Below are positions 43,901-53,156 of a DNA stretch of 53,196 nt, piece by piece. Both the position numbers and the translations under genes were made by a program. Below the pieces are notes generated by a model that did no database searches, was not told the DNA's origin, and saw only the letters and a list, made by a program, of their open reading frames with translations. Source of the DNA: Dyella solisilvae (GTDB taxonomy: Bacteria > Pseudomonadota > Gammaproteobacteria > Xanthomonadales > Rhodanobacteraceae); contig NZ_QQSY01000002.1 in the NCBI RefSeq assembly GCF_003351225.1, positions 404,722 to 457,917 of the forward strand, in the 5' to 3' direction. Numbering within the stretch: the stretch's first letter is position 1; each line of letters starts with the position of its first letter.

Positions 43901-44708
43901 CAATGGCCATCAGGCCAGCCACCATTTCGGTGAGGATCAGGCTGAACTGGTTGTCCGCCTGCGTGGCCAGCACCTTCCGCGCCGACCATGCCAGGTAGGC
44001 GCCGTAGCTGCCCACCACGGTACCGAGCAGGGCGCTCAACAGCGCGGTTTTCTTGAACGGTCCAAGGAACCAGTAGGCGTAGGCGGCGACCAGCGCCACC
44101 AGTGCAATGCCCGCGATCGCCCACCACCACGCGCTCACGGCGAACCGCGCAAGGAAGGTCGGCAGCGGCAAATAAGGCATCAGCAGGTGTGGCAGGATGA
44201 CGATGCAGGCCACCAGCACGGCGAGCATGAGCACTTCAAACTGCGTCACCAGGAAGCTGCGCAATTGCCCGGCCAGCGCCAGGATCATGTCTGCGCCGCC
44301 CGCCGGCGTGAGGTAGCGGCCGTTGTTGCGCAGCCACCACAGCAACACCGAATCGTCGGCGCCGAGGCGCTCTTCCACGTGCGCCGCAGCGCTCTGCGGA
44401 CCATCGCCGGCCTGCGGCCGCCAACCCTTGGCCGCGCTCTGGTACAGCCGTCCGAGGCTTGCGCCGATATAGCCACCGCCCGACACGGTGGACAGGTAGT
44501 CCACCCGGTGCAGCACCTTGTTCTTCGCCAGCGCGTGTAGAAGGCCAAAGCAGAAGGTGGCGCTGCGTATGCCGCCGCCTGACAGCGCCAGCCCGACCGG
44601 CATGCTGCCGGCCGTCACCTTTGCGGCGTGGCGACGCGCGTTGAACGCCGCCTGTTCGTCCGCGTTCCCCAGCACGATCGCCGGGTTCCACTCCGTGTGC
44701 GCCGTCAT
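40932..44708 (-). CDS. Large membrane patatin-like phospholipase-domain protein
   Basis: A 1258-residue protein. The N-terminal patatin-like block has the oxyanion loop ALSGGGIRSATFCFG (about 41-55) and nucleophile segment STVSGGGYIG (Ser76), where the first Gly of GxSxG is Val-preceded Thr. About 8-10 membrane segments (about 140-430) follow. The patatin fold then resumes, with Asp in VSDGGHFDNTG (about 657). There is one more membrane segment (about 850-872), a Pro-run linker (about 1023) and a C-terminal domain ending in ELWLPAPPGS. The patatin fold is thus split by a membrane insertion. Active-site geometry suggests lipid acyl hydrolysis on the cytoplasmic face; the C-terminal domain is unrecognised. 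It converges with tatD. Confidence 0.85.
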   Translation of the reverse strand: MTAHTEWNPAIVLGNADEQAAFNARRHAAKVTAGSMPVGLALSGGGIRSATFCFGLLHALAKNKVLHRVDYLSTVSGGGYIGASLGRLYQSAAKGWRPQAGDGPQSAAAHVEERLGADDSVLLWWLRNNGRYLTPAGGADMILALAGQLRSFLVTQFEVLMLAVLVACIVILPHLLMPYLPLPTFLARFAVSAWWWAIAGIALVALVAAYAYWFLGPFKKTALLSALLGTVVGSYGAYLAWSARKVLATQADNQFSLILTEMVAGLMAIVLTPAIAGWCWARWGGKDRLDEIRRVAFINFLAGCLTLSLLCAVLGALDMTSWHIRYLLDVDLGNHGSFHVGLGAGVAALLLGLGRFGLPVVQTASADGWLKKLPLLEVANVCGALLVLAIGLFWLTLLQILVFSTNVHVIPGLPAAPWMRWAAILLGVVAYLLLNGLDLQQLNRSSLHFFYRSRLARTYVSVGNDRRAQATNYRFVDSVLDESTPARTADIRKVTEQLKHDDVALGDYQPYAAGGPIHLINCCINQTRDDRTGTFNADRKGVCLTVSALGIEVGTQPPSDAVEDFQKHATLAQWVAISGAAIGTGMGSFTNSGLAALMFLSGLRLGYWQRDPLKKPHAQRGGGWAGLLRKIEPGVQKYLAMLSEMFAWFPGLRDPRWYVSDGGHFDNTGVYALLKRRLPLIIMADCGADPTYVFGDVENLIRKARIDYDAAIEFVSPASLTALAGGELGACFGTPDSIQPERGSQSLLLARIRYGDGSRGALLIVKPHCEEDLPLDVAGYADRNPGFPQQSTLNQFFSEEEWESYFHLGGALGQPIDQAVLDHAFQWAWSAEVVGTEVAKLAPPETPPSRSRRIAGTVGASLGAGAVLTALLAGWQALDAHREKEMQSQAAFASQADALLSDLGSTERVSKGFDWELDGRIRLVDSAVAEFAAGDDDIQTMHALFGLLKGLCDKTTDATLQSRCLQDGVLLQGAGRVNLHVGDSFADYATWSAPTPIVAPEPAPAPEGGAGNIAGATTPEATLPSPPPPPPPPPVGAAAAADPSAVAGLGPAVMTGDVATPDPPVAARPGIPGEEGSDVIARDGISLAAVAPVNLAVQRSAPASVQSMAGATISPGLAASSLRAGAEMQARTLCAASATQRFVLYTQIYQDSQPGQTRAVVAAARAVGLIVPGVENVVESAKLQGESAPAAWSRPALLYRPAGEACARALKSYLPTRVQGMQGLQVVPMPASLGGPGNILELWLPAPPGSTLAMGPGR

Positions 44709-44874
44709 GGCTTCACCCCCAGACAGGGCCTCGTGGGCGCCGCGACGCTGCGCTCAACGCGCGTGGCCGCGGCCGATGTGTGGGTGACACGACGGACTAT
44801 GATCAATCTCGCGCCTGGCTGCGCCTATTCCACGTAAGGCGTAGCCAGGTCGAGGGATGCGATGGACGTTTTGA

Positions 44875-45456
44875 TCAGTCGCAGCGGCGCCAGCTTCCCG
44901 GCGCGAGGCCGTCGAGCCGGTAGTGTCCGATGGACCAACGGATCAGGCGCAGGGTGGGCAGGCCGACCGCGGCCGTGGTGCGACGCACCTGGCGGTTACG
45001 GCCTTCGGCCAGCGACAGCTCCAGCCAGGCATCGGGCACGCTCTTGCGCACGCGAATCGGCGGATCGCGTGGCCACAGCGCCGCGGGCGCCTCCACGCGC
45101 TTCACCGTGAGCAGGCGGCTGGGGCCATCGTTCAACACGACGCCAGCGCGCAAGGCGGCCAGTTGTTCGTCGCTGGGATCGCCTTCCACCTGCACCAGAT
45201 AGGTCTTGGGCTGCTTGTGCCTGGGATCGGTCAGTCGATGCGCCAGCGCGCCATCGTCGGTGAGCAGCAGCAGGCCTTCGCTGTCGAAATCGAGCCGCCC
45301 GGCGGCGTAGACGCCGGACGGCAGGCCGAACTCCGCCAGCGTGCGGCGTGGCGGCTCGCTGCGATCGGTGAACTGGGTCAGCACGCCGTAGGGTTTGTTC
45401 AGCGCGATCAGCACAAGCGTGGGCGTTCCAGCAAAAAACCGGCGCGGTCGCGCCAT
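44875..45456 (-). CDS. rluE: 23S rRNA pseudouridine synthase, RluE-like
   Basis: This 193-residue RsuA/RluE-family enzyme has the catalytic-Asp motif [14 protein letters not shown] (Asp56) and C-terminal [20 protein letters not shown]. There is no N-terminal S4 domain, which distinguishes RluE from RluB, RluF and RsuA. RluE makes pseudouridine 2457 of 23S rRNA in E. coli; the short single-domain form supports this assignment. It is followed by 166 bases before the patatin-like gene on the same strand. Confidence 0.9.
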   Translation of the reverse strand: MARPRRFFAGTPTLVLIALNKPYGVLTQFTDRSEPPRRTLAEFGLPSGVYAAGRLDFDSEGLLLLTDDGALAHRLTDPRHKQPKTYLVQVEGDPSDEQLAALRAGVVLNDGPSRLLTVKRVEAPAALWPRDPPIRVRKSVPDAWLELSLAEGRNRQVRRTTAAVGLPTLRLIRWSIGHYRLDGLAPGSWRRCD

Positions 45457-45476
45457 CGTGCAGCGGTGATCACCAC

Positions 45477-46367
45477 TCAGTTCGCCGGCGATGCCGGCGC
45501 CGGCTTCACGAAGCGCAGCGTCATGCGATCGGATTCGCCGATGGCGAGGTACTTGGCGCGGTCCTGGTCACCCAGTTGCAGCGTGGGCGGCAGCGTCCAC
45601 ACGCCCTTCGGGTAATCCTTGGTGTCCTTCGGGTTGGCGTTGATCTCGCTCTTTTCCTCGAGCTTGAAACCCGCGTCGGTGGCCAGCTTCACCACGAACG
45701 GCGTGGGCAGGTAGCCGCTCTCCTTGACCGACTCCAGGTCCGCGTTGTCGGCCGCGCGGTGATCGACGACGCCGAGCACGCCGCCGGGACGCAAGGCCGC
45801 GTAGAACGCCTTGAACATCGCCGGCGCGGTATCGGCCATCACCCAGTTGTGCACGTTGCGGAAGGTCAGCACCAGGTCGGCCGAGCCGGGGGCGCCGAAC
45901 GCCGGCGCCTTCGGATCGAATTCCAGGATCTGCGCCTTGCCGAAACGCTCCGGATCGCCCGCGAACTTCGCGCGCAGGCCGGTCAGGTTGCGGCTGGCCT
46001 CGCCCTCGCCCGAGGCCTTGGCCACGGCGGCGATGTAATGGCCGTTGTCGCGCAGCAGCGGCGCGAGGATTTCGCTGTACCAGCCGCCGCCCGGGGTGAT
46101 CTCGATCACCGTGAGGTCGGGCCGGATTCCGAAGAACTGCAAGGTCGCCTTGGGATGGCGATAGACATCGCGCGCCCTGTTCTCCTGCGAGCGCCAGCTG
46201 CCGGCCAGCACCTGGTCAAGCTGGGTGGCGGTGAAGTCGGTGGCGGTGGTCGGCGGCACCGGGCCGCCGGCAGGCTGATCCGCGGTCTGTGCGCTGGAGG
46301 GCGCGGAACTGCCACTGCAGGCGGCCAGCAGCAAGGCGGCCACGCCCGGAATCACACGACTCTTCAT
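45477..46367 (-). CDS. Lipoprotein SAM-dependent methyltransferase-like protein
   Basis: This 296-residue protein has a lipobox ending at Cys17 (ALLLAAC), a Ser/Pro/Ala linker and then a class I methyltransferase fold. Motif I reads [17 protein letters not shown], followed by [16 protein letters not shown] and the post-motif [13 protein letters not shown]. It belongs to a group of predicted methyltransferases with export signals (COG4798-like), whose role outside the cytoplasm is unexplained because SAM is cytoplasmic. It ends 20 bases before rluE on the same strand. Function unproven. Confidence 0.88.
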   Translation of the reverse strand: MKSRVIPGVAALLLAACSGSSAPSSAQTADQPAGGPVPPTTATDFTATQLDQVLAGSWRSQENRARDVYRHPKATLQFFGIRPDLTVIEITPGGGWYSEILAPLLRDNGHYIAAVAKASGEGEASRNLTGLRAKFAGDPERFGKAQILEFDPKAPAFGAPGSADLVLTFRNVHNWVMADTAPAMFKAFYAALRPGGVLGVVDHRAADNADLESVKESGYLPTPFVVKLATDAGFKLEEKSEINANPKDTKDYPKGVWTLPPTLQLGDQDRAKYLAIGESDRMTLRFVKPAPASPAN

Positions 46368-46595
46368 CGACTTCCCCTAACGGCGGTCCTGGTACGGCAA
46401 GCGCAGCATAACGGGGGCAGCTTGCCGGCCACGACGTATACAAATGGTGGATGGACAAGGCCCTCGCTTGCCCGCCACGCAGCAGAACACAGGAAACTGG
46501 AGTTCCCCTTTCGAGGGCCGCGTTGGCCGCATGCAGCAGCGACCAACGGCACAGTCCATGCCAGCGTCCCGGCCCGACGCCGGGAACGCGCGCAC

Positions 46596-47843
<1,248 letters not shown>

Positions 47844-47899
47844 TCAACAGAACTCCGGATCACTTTGTGACAAGCGCTTTTCGCGCACTGGGCGCGCTT

Positions 47900-48811
47900 C
47901 TACGCGTGTGCGCCACCGTTCGCGGTCGACGACATCGCCTCGCCGTACTTGCGCGCCTCCGCCATCAACCAATCGCGGAAGATGCGCAATCCCCCGTGGT
48001 CGCCGGCGTGCTCCGGATACACCAGGAAATAGGCTTCGGGAATCGGCTGATAGCGATCGCCGATCACAGTCAGCAAGCCCGCCTCCACGAGCGGCCGCGC
48101 CATGACCATGCGGCCCAGCGCCACGCCCATGCCTTCCAGTGCACCGCGCTGCAAGGCGTCGGTGTTGTCGAAGTGCGCCACGTAGCGCTGCGGCGGCTTG
48201 CCTCCGGTGGCGGCGAACCAGTCGCGCCAGCGGTCACCGGGATCGCCCAGCAAGGGCCATTGGCCCAGATCGGCAGGGTCGGCGTCGGCCATGCGCTCCA
48301 GCAGCGCGGGCGAGGCGACCGGGGCTATCCATTCGCCGAACAGCCGCTGCGTGACCAGCCCGGGCCAGGGCCCGCGGCCGTAACGCATGGCGGCATCGAC
48401 CGGATCGCGCTCGAAGTCCACCAGCTCCACGCTCGATTGCAGGTTGAGCTGCAACTCCGGATGGGCGGCCACCAGCCGGGCCAGGCGCGGCACGAGCCAG
48501 CTCGACATCACGCCAGGAATCGCGCTGATGGTCAGCACATCCTCGCGACGGCTGCGATAGCCGGCCATGGCGCGGTCGATGCCTTCGAAGTGATGGCCCA
48601 CGGCTTCCATCAGCCGGCGCCCCTCGGCGGTGAGCTGCACGCCACGCGGACCGCGATCGAACAATTTGCGCTCCAGCCGCTGCTCGAGCTGGCGCACCTG
48701 GTGGCTCAGCGCGCTGACGGTAAGGTTGGCGCGCTCGGCGGCGCGAGAGAGGTTACCCAGCCGGGCCACCTGCACGAACTGTTGGAGGAGATCCAGCGAA
48801 ATCCGCGCCAT
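47900..48811 (-). CDS. LysR family transcriptional regulator (GcvA-like)
   Basis: This 303-residue protein has an N-terminal winged helix (LLQQFVQVARLGNLSRAAER, then LTVSALSHQVRQLEQRL) and a GcvA-type effector domain (RDPVDAAMRYGRGPWPGL). The start at 48811 has GAGGGA eight bases upstream; the longer frame does not. It is divergent from the small gene at 48916 across 104 bases, the usual layout for a LysR regulator and target, so that gene or the downstream dehydrogenase may be under its control. Confidence 0.93.
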   Translation of the reverse strand: MARISLDLLQQFVQVARLGNLSRAAERANLTVSALSHQVRQLEQRLERKLFDRGPRGVQLTAEGRRLMEAVGHHFEGIDRAMAGYRSRREDVLTISAIPGVMSSWLVPRLARLVAAHPELQLNLQSSVELVDFERDPVDAAMRYGRGPWPGLVTQRLFGEWIAPVASPALLERMADADPADLGQWPLLGDPGDRWRDWFAATGGKPPQRYVAHFDNTDALQRGALEGMGVALGRMVMARPLVEAGLLTVIGDRYQPIPEAYFLVYPEHAGDHGGLRIFRDWLMAEARKYGEAMSSTANGGAHA

Positions 48812-48915
48812 TTGAATTTCCCTCAAGGCTGGCTTGCGAATATATCGCTTTTTCGCCGTGCGCAAGGCTTCTATGTTGAGCAACACTCGATATGGAAACG
48901 CGTTGGGAGGAACTC

Positions 48916-49110
48916 ATGAGCTCGCTCTGGACCAACCTGTTGTTCATGCACGGCCACATCACCGACCCTGAACTGGCGCGTCGGCTGGCCAACGACCCGT
49001 CGCCATCGTCGCGGCCAAGCGGCAAGCGAGAGCGCGCGACCAAGGCCGCAGAAGCAGCGCGCAAGGCGGCCCCCGTCCCGGTTGCCGTGCCCCAGGGCGG
49101 TTGCGCGTAA
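48916..49110 (+). CDS. Small hypothetical protein
   Basis: This 64-residue protein has an N-terminal amphipathic block LWTNLLFMHGHITDPELARR and a basic, Ala/Lys-rich tail ending in QGGCA. The start at 48916 has GGGAGG directly upstream at ideal spacing; an ATG at 48892 does not. There is no signal peptide or membrane segment. It is divergent from the LysR gene and convergent with the GH3 gene, with a perfect hairpin between. No function can be assigned. Confidence 0.68.
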   Translation: MSSLWTNLLFMHGHITDPELARRLANDPSPSSRPSGKRERATKAAEAARKAAPVPVAVPQGGCA

Positions 49111-49132
49111 CGGTTTCGTCCCCACGGGCCGC

Positions 49133-49160
49133 CCGGCGCCGCCTCGCATGGCGGCGCCGG
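49133..49160. terminator. Possible bidirectional terminator
   Basis: A perfect 11-base stem (CCGGCGCCGCC with GGCGGCGCCGG) and six-base loop lie between the convergent small gene and the GH3 gene. No T-run is present on either side. Confidence 0.6.
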
Positions 49161-49168
49161 CTGCGGTC

Positions 49169-51373
49169 TCAGAGCTGTCGGGCGGGGAGCTTCAGCTGAA
49201 CCGGCGACCCCAGATCCTCGGAGGATCGCCCTTCAGCCACGACGTAGTCGCCACCTCGCAGCACCCAGCCATGCCGGGCCGGGTCAAAGTCGGCCAACAG
49301 GCGCGGCTCCAGTTCGATGCTGAGCTGGCGGCTCTCGCCCGGCTGCAGGTTCGCCTTGGCGAAGCCCGCGAGCCGTCGGACCTTGGCCCCGGGGACCTGC
49401 ACGTAGACCTGGGCCACCTCGGCGCCGGCGCGCGACCCGGTGTTGCGCAGCTCCACCGTCGCCACGATGCGCGACCCGTGCGTGTCCAACGTGAGTGGAC
49501 CGTGCGCGAAGCTCGTATAGGACAGGCCGTAACCGAACGGGAACAACGGCTTGATGCCGCGCGACTGGAACCAGCGATAGCCGACGTCGGCGCCCTCGAT
49601 GCGGTAATCCACGCTCTCCGGGGGCGTGCCGCCCGCAGCCCCGGGCAATGCCGGGCGCGGCAGCTGCGACAGGTCGCGTGGCCAGCTCTGCGGCAGGCGC
49701 CCGGATGGATTGACCTTGCCCGACAGCAGGTGCGCGATGGCCGTGCCGCCGTCCCCGCCGGGATACCAGGTTTCCAGCACCGCGCCGACCTGGTCGAGCC
49801 ACGGCATCGCCACCGGCCCGCTGTTCTGCAACACGACCACCGTGTGCGGATTGGCCTTGGCCACTGCGGCGACCAGCGCGTCCTGGCCGTCCGGCAAGGA
49901 CAGGTCGGGACTATCCACCGACTCGGTCTGCCACTTCTGCACGAACACCACCGCCACCTGCGACTTCGCGGCAAGCGCAGCGGCCGCCGCCACGTCGTCA
50001 CCAGCGGCGAATTCCACCTTCGCCTTGGGCGCCATCGCGCGAATCGCCTTGAGCGGCGCATAAGGGTGATACATCACTGGCCCGGGCCAGCCAGTCGGCG
50101 CGAGTCCCGGCACTGCGTTTCCGCCTCGGGCCGTCACCAGCGAGGAACCGCCACCGGCCAGCACGCCCTTGTCAGCGTGCGCGCCAATCACCGCGACCGA
50201 CGCCAGCTTGTCCGCCTGCAACGGCAACAGGTTCTGCTCGTTGCGCAACAACACGGCGCCGGCTTCCAGCGTTTCGCGCGCGACGGCGAGGTTCGCCGCC
50301 TCGTCGATCGGCGCCTGCCTGGCCGGATGCTCGAACAGTCCCGCGGCGAACATGCTGCGCAGGATGCGCTGCACCATGTCGTCGATGCGCGCCTGCTTCA
50401 CGTCGCCCCGCGCCAGCGCCTCGCGCAGCGGTGCATCGAAGTACACCTGCTTGTCGAAGACTTCGCCCGCCGACTGCTGATCCAGACCGGCGTTCACCGC
50501 CTTGGCCGCGCTGTGCGTGGCGCCCCAGTCGGACATCACGAAGCCAGGGTAATGCCAGTCCTGCTTGAGCACCTGGTTCAACAGGTAGTCGTTCTCGCAG
50601 GCCCAGTCGCCATTGAGCTTGTTGTACGAGCACATCACCGAGCCGGGCTTGCCGTGCTCGATGGCCAGCTCGAAGGCGAGCAGGTCCGACTCGCGCATGG
50701 CTTCTTCGCCGATCTGCACGTCGATGGTGTTGCGCCCGGTCTCCTGGTTGTTCAGTGCGTAGTGTTTGATGGTGGAGATCACGTGCGCGCTTTGCACGCC
50801 GCGGATCGCTTCGCCGACGATGATGCCGGCGAGCAGCGGATCTTCACCGGCATATTCGAAGTTGCGACCGTTGCGCGGCTCGCGCATCAGGTTGATGCCA
50901 CCGGCCAGCAGCACATTGAAACCTTTGGCATGCGCCTCGCTGCCGATCATCGCGCCACCGCGATAGGCCACCTGCGGATCCCAGCTTGCCGCGGTGACCG
51001 GCCCGGCCGGCAATGGCGTGGCGTGATCGCCCGGACGCATGCGATCGGAACTCGCCACACCCAGGCCCGCGTCGCTCTCCTGCAGTGCGGGAATGCCAAG
51101 GCGCGGAATCGGCGGCACGTAGCCGGCCGATTCGATCGATCCCTTGGGGAACGGTACGTTGGCGGGGCGATCCCGGCCACCGTAGTAACTGCGGATCAGC
51201 TGGAATTTTTCATCCTGCGTCAACTGCGCCAGCAGCAACTTGGCGCGCGCATCCGGCGCGAGCGAAGCATCGCTCCACGGATGAGGCGCCGCTTGCGCCG
51301 ACGCCGCGCCGATCCAGGCGCACAAACCCATCGCAATCGCGGTTCGCAATACCGTTGCAGCCTTGCCCTTCAT
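49169..51373 (-). CDS. Secreted GH3 family beta-glucosidase-like enzyme
   Basis: This 734-residue protein has a signal peptide (1-29), a GH3 N-terminal TIM barrel with KH (203-204 in STIKHYALNNQETG) and the catalytic nucleophile Asp282 in GFVMSDWGAT. The C-terminal alpha/beta-sandwich domain follows, then a fibronectin-III-like domain (VELRNTGSRAGAEVAQVYV). GH3 enzymes cleave beta-glucosidic or beta-xylosidic bonds from non-reducing ends, here in periplasm or medium. It is divergent from an aldo/keto reductase, with an inverted repeat in the shared region. It is a plausible T2SS substrate. Confidence 0.94.
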   Translation of the reverse strand: MKGKAATVLRTAIAMGLCAWIGAASAQAAPHPWSDASLAPDARAKLLLAQLTQDEKFQLIRSYYGGRDRPANVPFPKGSIESAGYVPPIPRLGIPALQESDAGLGVASSDRMRPGDHATPLPAGPVTAASWDPQVAYRGGAMIGSEAHAKGFNVLLAGGINLMREPRNGRNFEYAGEDPLLAGIIVGEAIRGVQSAHVISTIKHYALNNQETGRNTIDVQIGEEAMRESDLLAFELAIEHGKPGSVMCSYNKLNGDWACENDYLLNQVLKQDWHYPGFVMSDWGATHSAAKAVNAGLDQQSAGEVFDKQVYFDAPLREALARGDVKQARIDDMVQRILRSMFAAGLFEHPARQAPIDEAANLAVARETLEAGAVLLRNEQNLLPLQADKLASVAVIGAHADKGVLAGGGSSLVTARGGNAVPGLAPTGWPGPVMYHPYAPLKAIRAMAPKAKVEFAAGDDVAAAAALAAKSQVAVVFVQKWQTESVDSPDLSLPDGQDALVAAVAKANPHTVVVLQNSGPVAMPWLDQVGAVLETWYPGGDGGTAIAHLLSGKVNPSGRLPQSWPRDLSQLPRPALPGAAGGTPPESVDYRIEGADVGYRWFQSRGIKPLFPFGYGLSYTSFAHGPLTLDTHGSRIVATVELRNTGSRAGAEVAQVYVQVPGAKVRRLAGFAKANLQPGESRQLSIELEPRLLADFDPARHGWVLRGGDYVVAEGRSSEDLGSPVQLKLPARQL

Positions 51374-51432
51374 CCGTCGTCTCCCGTCGTGGCGTGGTAC
51401 GCGCTCGCCTCGGCATCACGTGGGTGGCGCGT

Positions 51433-51461
51433 ATACTCGCGTGTCTCGATCATTCGAGTAT
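51433..51461. promoter_or_regulatory. Inverted repeat in the GH3 / aldo-keto reductase divergent region
   Basis: A 7-base inverted repeat ATACTCG...CGAGTAT with a 15-base spacer encloses part of a second inverted repeat CTCGA-TCAT-TCGAG at 51445-51458. TATACT at 51432-51437 could serve as a -10 element. The arrangement looks like an operator in the 129-base divergent region. No regulator family can be named. Confidence 0.5.
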
Positions 51462-51502
51462 GCATGAAACGCCCCTCCCCTTCACCGCACACGGAGCACC
51501 CC

Positions 51503-52447
51503 ATGAATCTGCGTCCCCTTGGCCGATCCTCCTTGTCGGTGGCGCCGCTTGCCTTTGGCGGCAACGTGTTCGGCTGGAGCGCCGATGAGGCGCGCTCGTT
51601 CGAGTTGCTCGATGCCTTCGTCGACGCGGGACTCAACCTGATCGACACGGCGGACGTCTATTCGGCATGGGTGCCCGGCAACCGCGGCGGCGAGTCGGAA
51701 GCCATCATCGGCAAGTGGCTCAAGCGCAGCGGCAAGCGCGACAAGGTGGTGATCGCCACCAAGGTGGCGAAATGGGCGGAGCACCCGGGCCTCTCGCCGA
51801 TGAACATCCACCAGGCGGTTGAAGGTTCGCTCAAGCGCTTGCAGACCGACTACATCGACCTGTACCAGGCCCATGAGGACGACGCCACGACGCCGTTGCA
51901 CGAAACACTGGGCGCATTCGGCCAGCTGATCGAGCAAGGCAAGGTGCGCGTGATCGGCGCCTCCAATTACGGCGCCGACCGCTTCGGCGAAGCGCTGGCG
52001 GTGTCGGCGCAGCATGGCCTGCCGCGCTACGAAACGCTGCAGCCCGAATACAACCTGGTCAGCCGCAAGGGCTACGAAAAGGAACTCGAGCCGCTCGTGG
52101 TAAGCGAAAACGTTGGCGTCATCAACTATTACGCACTGGCCAGCGGCTTTTTGAGCGGCAAGTACCGCAGCGAGGCTGACCTGGCCAAGAGCACGGCGCG
52201 CGGCGGCTCAGTGAAGAAGTACCTCAACCCGCACGGACTCGGCGTGCTCGAGGCGCTGGACCAGGTGGCCGCCGCGCAGCGCGCCACGCCTTCGCAAGTG
52301 GCGCTGGCATGGTTGATTGCACGCCCGGGCATTACCGCGCCGATCGCCAGCGCAACGACGGTGGCGCAGCTGCATGAGTTGGCGGGCGCGGTGTCGCTGA
52401 AGCTCAGCAAGGATCAGGTGGCGCTGCTGGATCGGGCGAGTGCTTGA
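51503..52447 (+). CDS. Aldo/keto reductase
   Basis: This 314-residue TIM-barrel NADPH-dependent reductase starts RPLGRSSLSVAPLAFGGNVF. The catalytic residues are Asp48 and Tyr53 in LIDTADVYS, Lys87 in VVIATKVA, and a His in YLYQAHEDD-type context (LYQAHEDD). The C-terminal cofactor-binding part (VALAWLIARPGITAPIASAT) is typical of the YajO/Tas-like branch. The start at 51503 has GGAG seven bases upstream; ATG 51464 in frame is possible but less likely. It is divergent from GH3. Substrate unknown. Confidence 0.92.
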   Translation: MNLRPLGRSSLSVAPLAFGGNVFGWSADEARSFELLDAFVDAGLNLIDTADVYSAWVPGNRGGESEAIIGKWLKRSGKRDKVVIATKVAKWAEHPGLSPMNIHQAVEGSLKRLQTDYIDLYQAHEDDATTPLHETLGAFGQLIEQGKVRVIGASNYGADRFGEALAVSAQHGLPRYETLQPEYNLVSRKGYEKELEPLVVSENVGVINYYALASGFLSGKYRSEADLAKSTARGGSVKKYLNPHGLGVLEALDQVAAAQRATPSQVALAWLIARPGITAPIASATTVAQLHELAGAVSLKLSKDQVALLDRASA

Positions 52448-52649
52448 GTTGTTTGTCTGTTGCTTGGCGTGAACTCATGGGTTTGGTCGTGCTGCATTGA
52501 TGACGGCCTTCGTTTGAGATTAGCGCACATGCAGGCTGAGCGCTCGAGGGGCTCAACGTCGCCGACATTGCCATCATCCTCACCGACGTTCCCGCGCATG
52601 CTGGCTGGCGCACAAAGCGCGCAGAACGCTGTGCCGCTTCTTGCTCGTC

Positions 52650-52669
52650 ATCCCAGCGAACGCTGGGAT
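52650..52669. repeat. REP-like palindrome, right copy
   Basis: A perfect 9-base-arm palindrome ATCCCAGCG-AA-CGCTGGGAT preceded by CGTC, related to the units at 549-630. Confidence 0.8.
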
Positions 52670-52755
52670 CCAGCGACTTTGTTCTTCGCTGTTGATGTGA
52701 GGTCTCCGCGATCGGGCTCGCCGCCCGCGGGGTTCCGGACCGATGCCGCGGCCCG

Positions 52756-52791
52756 GGTCACTTCTCTTTGCTTGCCCAAAGAGAAGCAACC
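52756..52791. repeat. Module D hairpin, right copy (inverted)
   Basis: The arms CTTCTCTTT and AAAGAGAAG sit inside GGTCACTTCTCTTT...GAAGCAACC. The reverse complement aligns with the hairpin at 436-471, so module D lies on opposite sides of modules A and C in the two copies. Confidence 0.75.
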
Positions 52792-52913
52792 AAGAGAAAC
52801 GGCACCCCACTCGGCGCTGGCCGGGCCTGCGGCCCGCCCAGTCCGTGAGGGGCGGCCGGGCTTTTCGACCGGGCTCCTGCCCGGGCGAAAAGGGATCGAC
52901 ATCCCTGTCGATC

Positions 52914-53004
52914 CCCCTGCGGGCCTCATCGTCCACCCCTCACCGCCTCACAGGGGTATGGGTGACGGCTCGTGCCGCTGCGCGGCACATCGCATCGCAA
53001 AATC
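52914..53004 (+). repeat. Module A of composite repeat, right copy
   Basis: Aligns with 47-137 in the same orientation with scattered substitutions. It is followed by a degenerate heptamer-like tract (about 53104-53150) and then module C. Confidence 0.8.
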
Positions 53005-53156
53005 CTTTCGGCTCTTTGCAACGGCGCGCCCAGTGCGCGAAGGCTGAGGCGATCGCTGGTCCCTGTTCGCGCACTGGATGCGCTCCTACAGGGGCAAATC
53101 CGCTGTTGGCTCTTGGCTCTGGGCTTTGCGCTCTGGCTTTTGACTTCCACTCCCCT

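Noticed and set aside
49082-51502. Long plus-strand frame running into the aldo/keto reductase
   Set aside because: It is antisense to the GH3 gene, rich in Arg and His as expected for a shadow frame, and the reductase has its own ribosome site at 51503.
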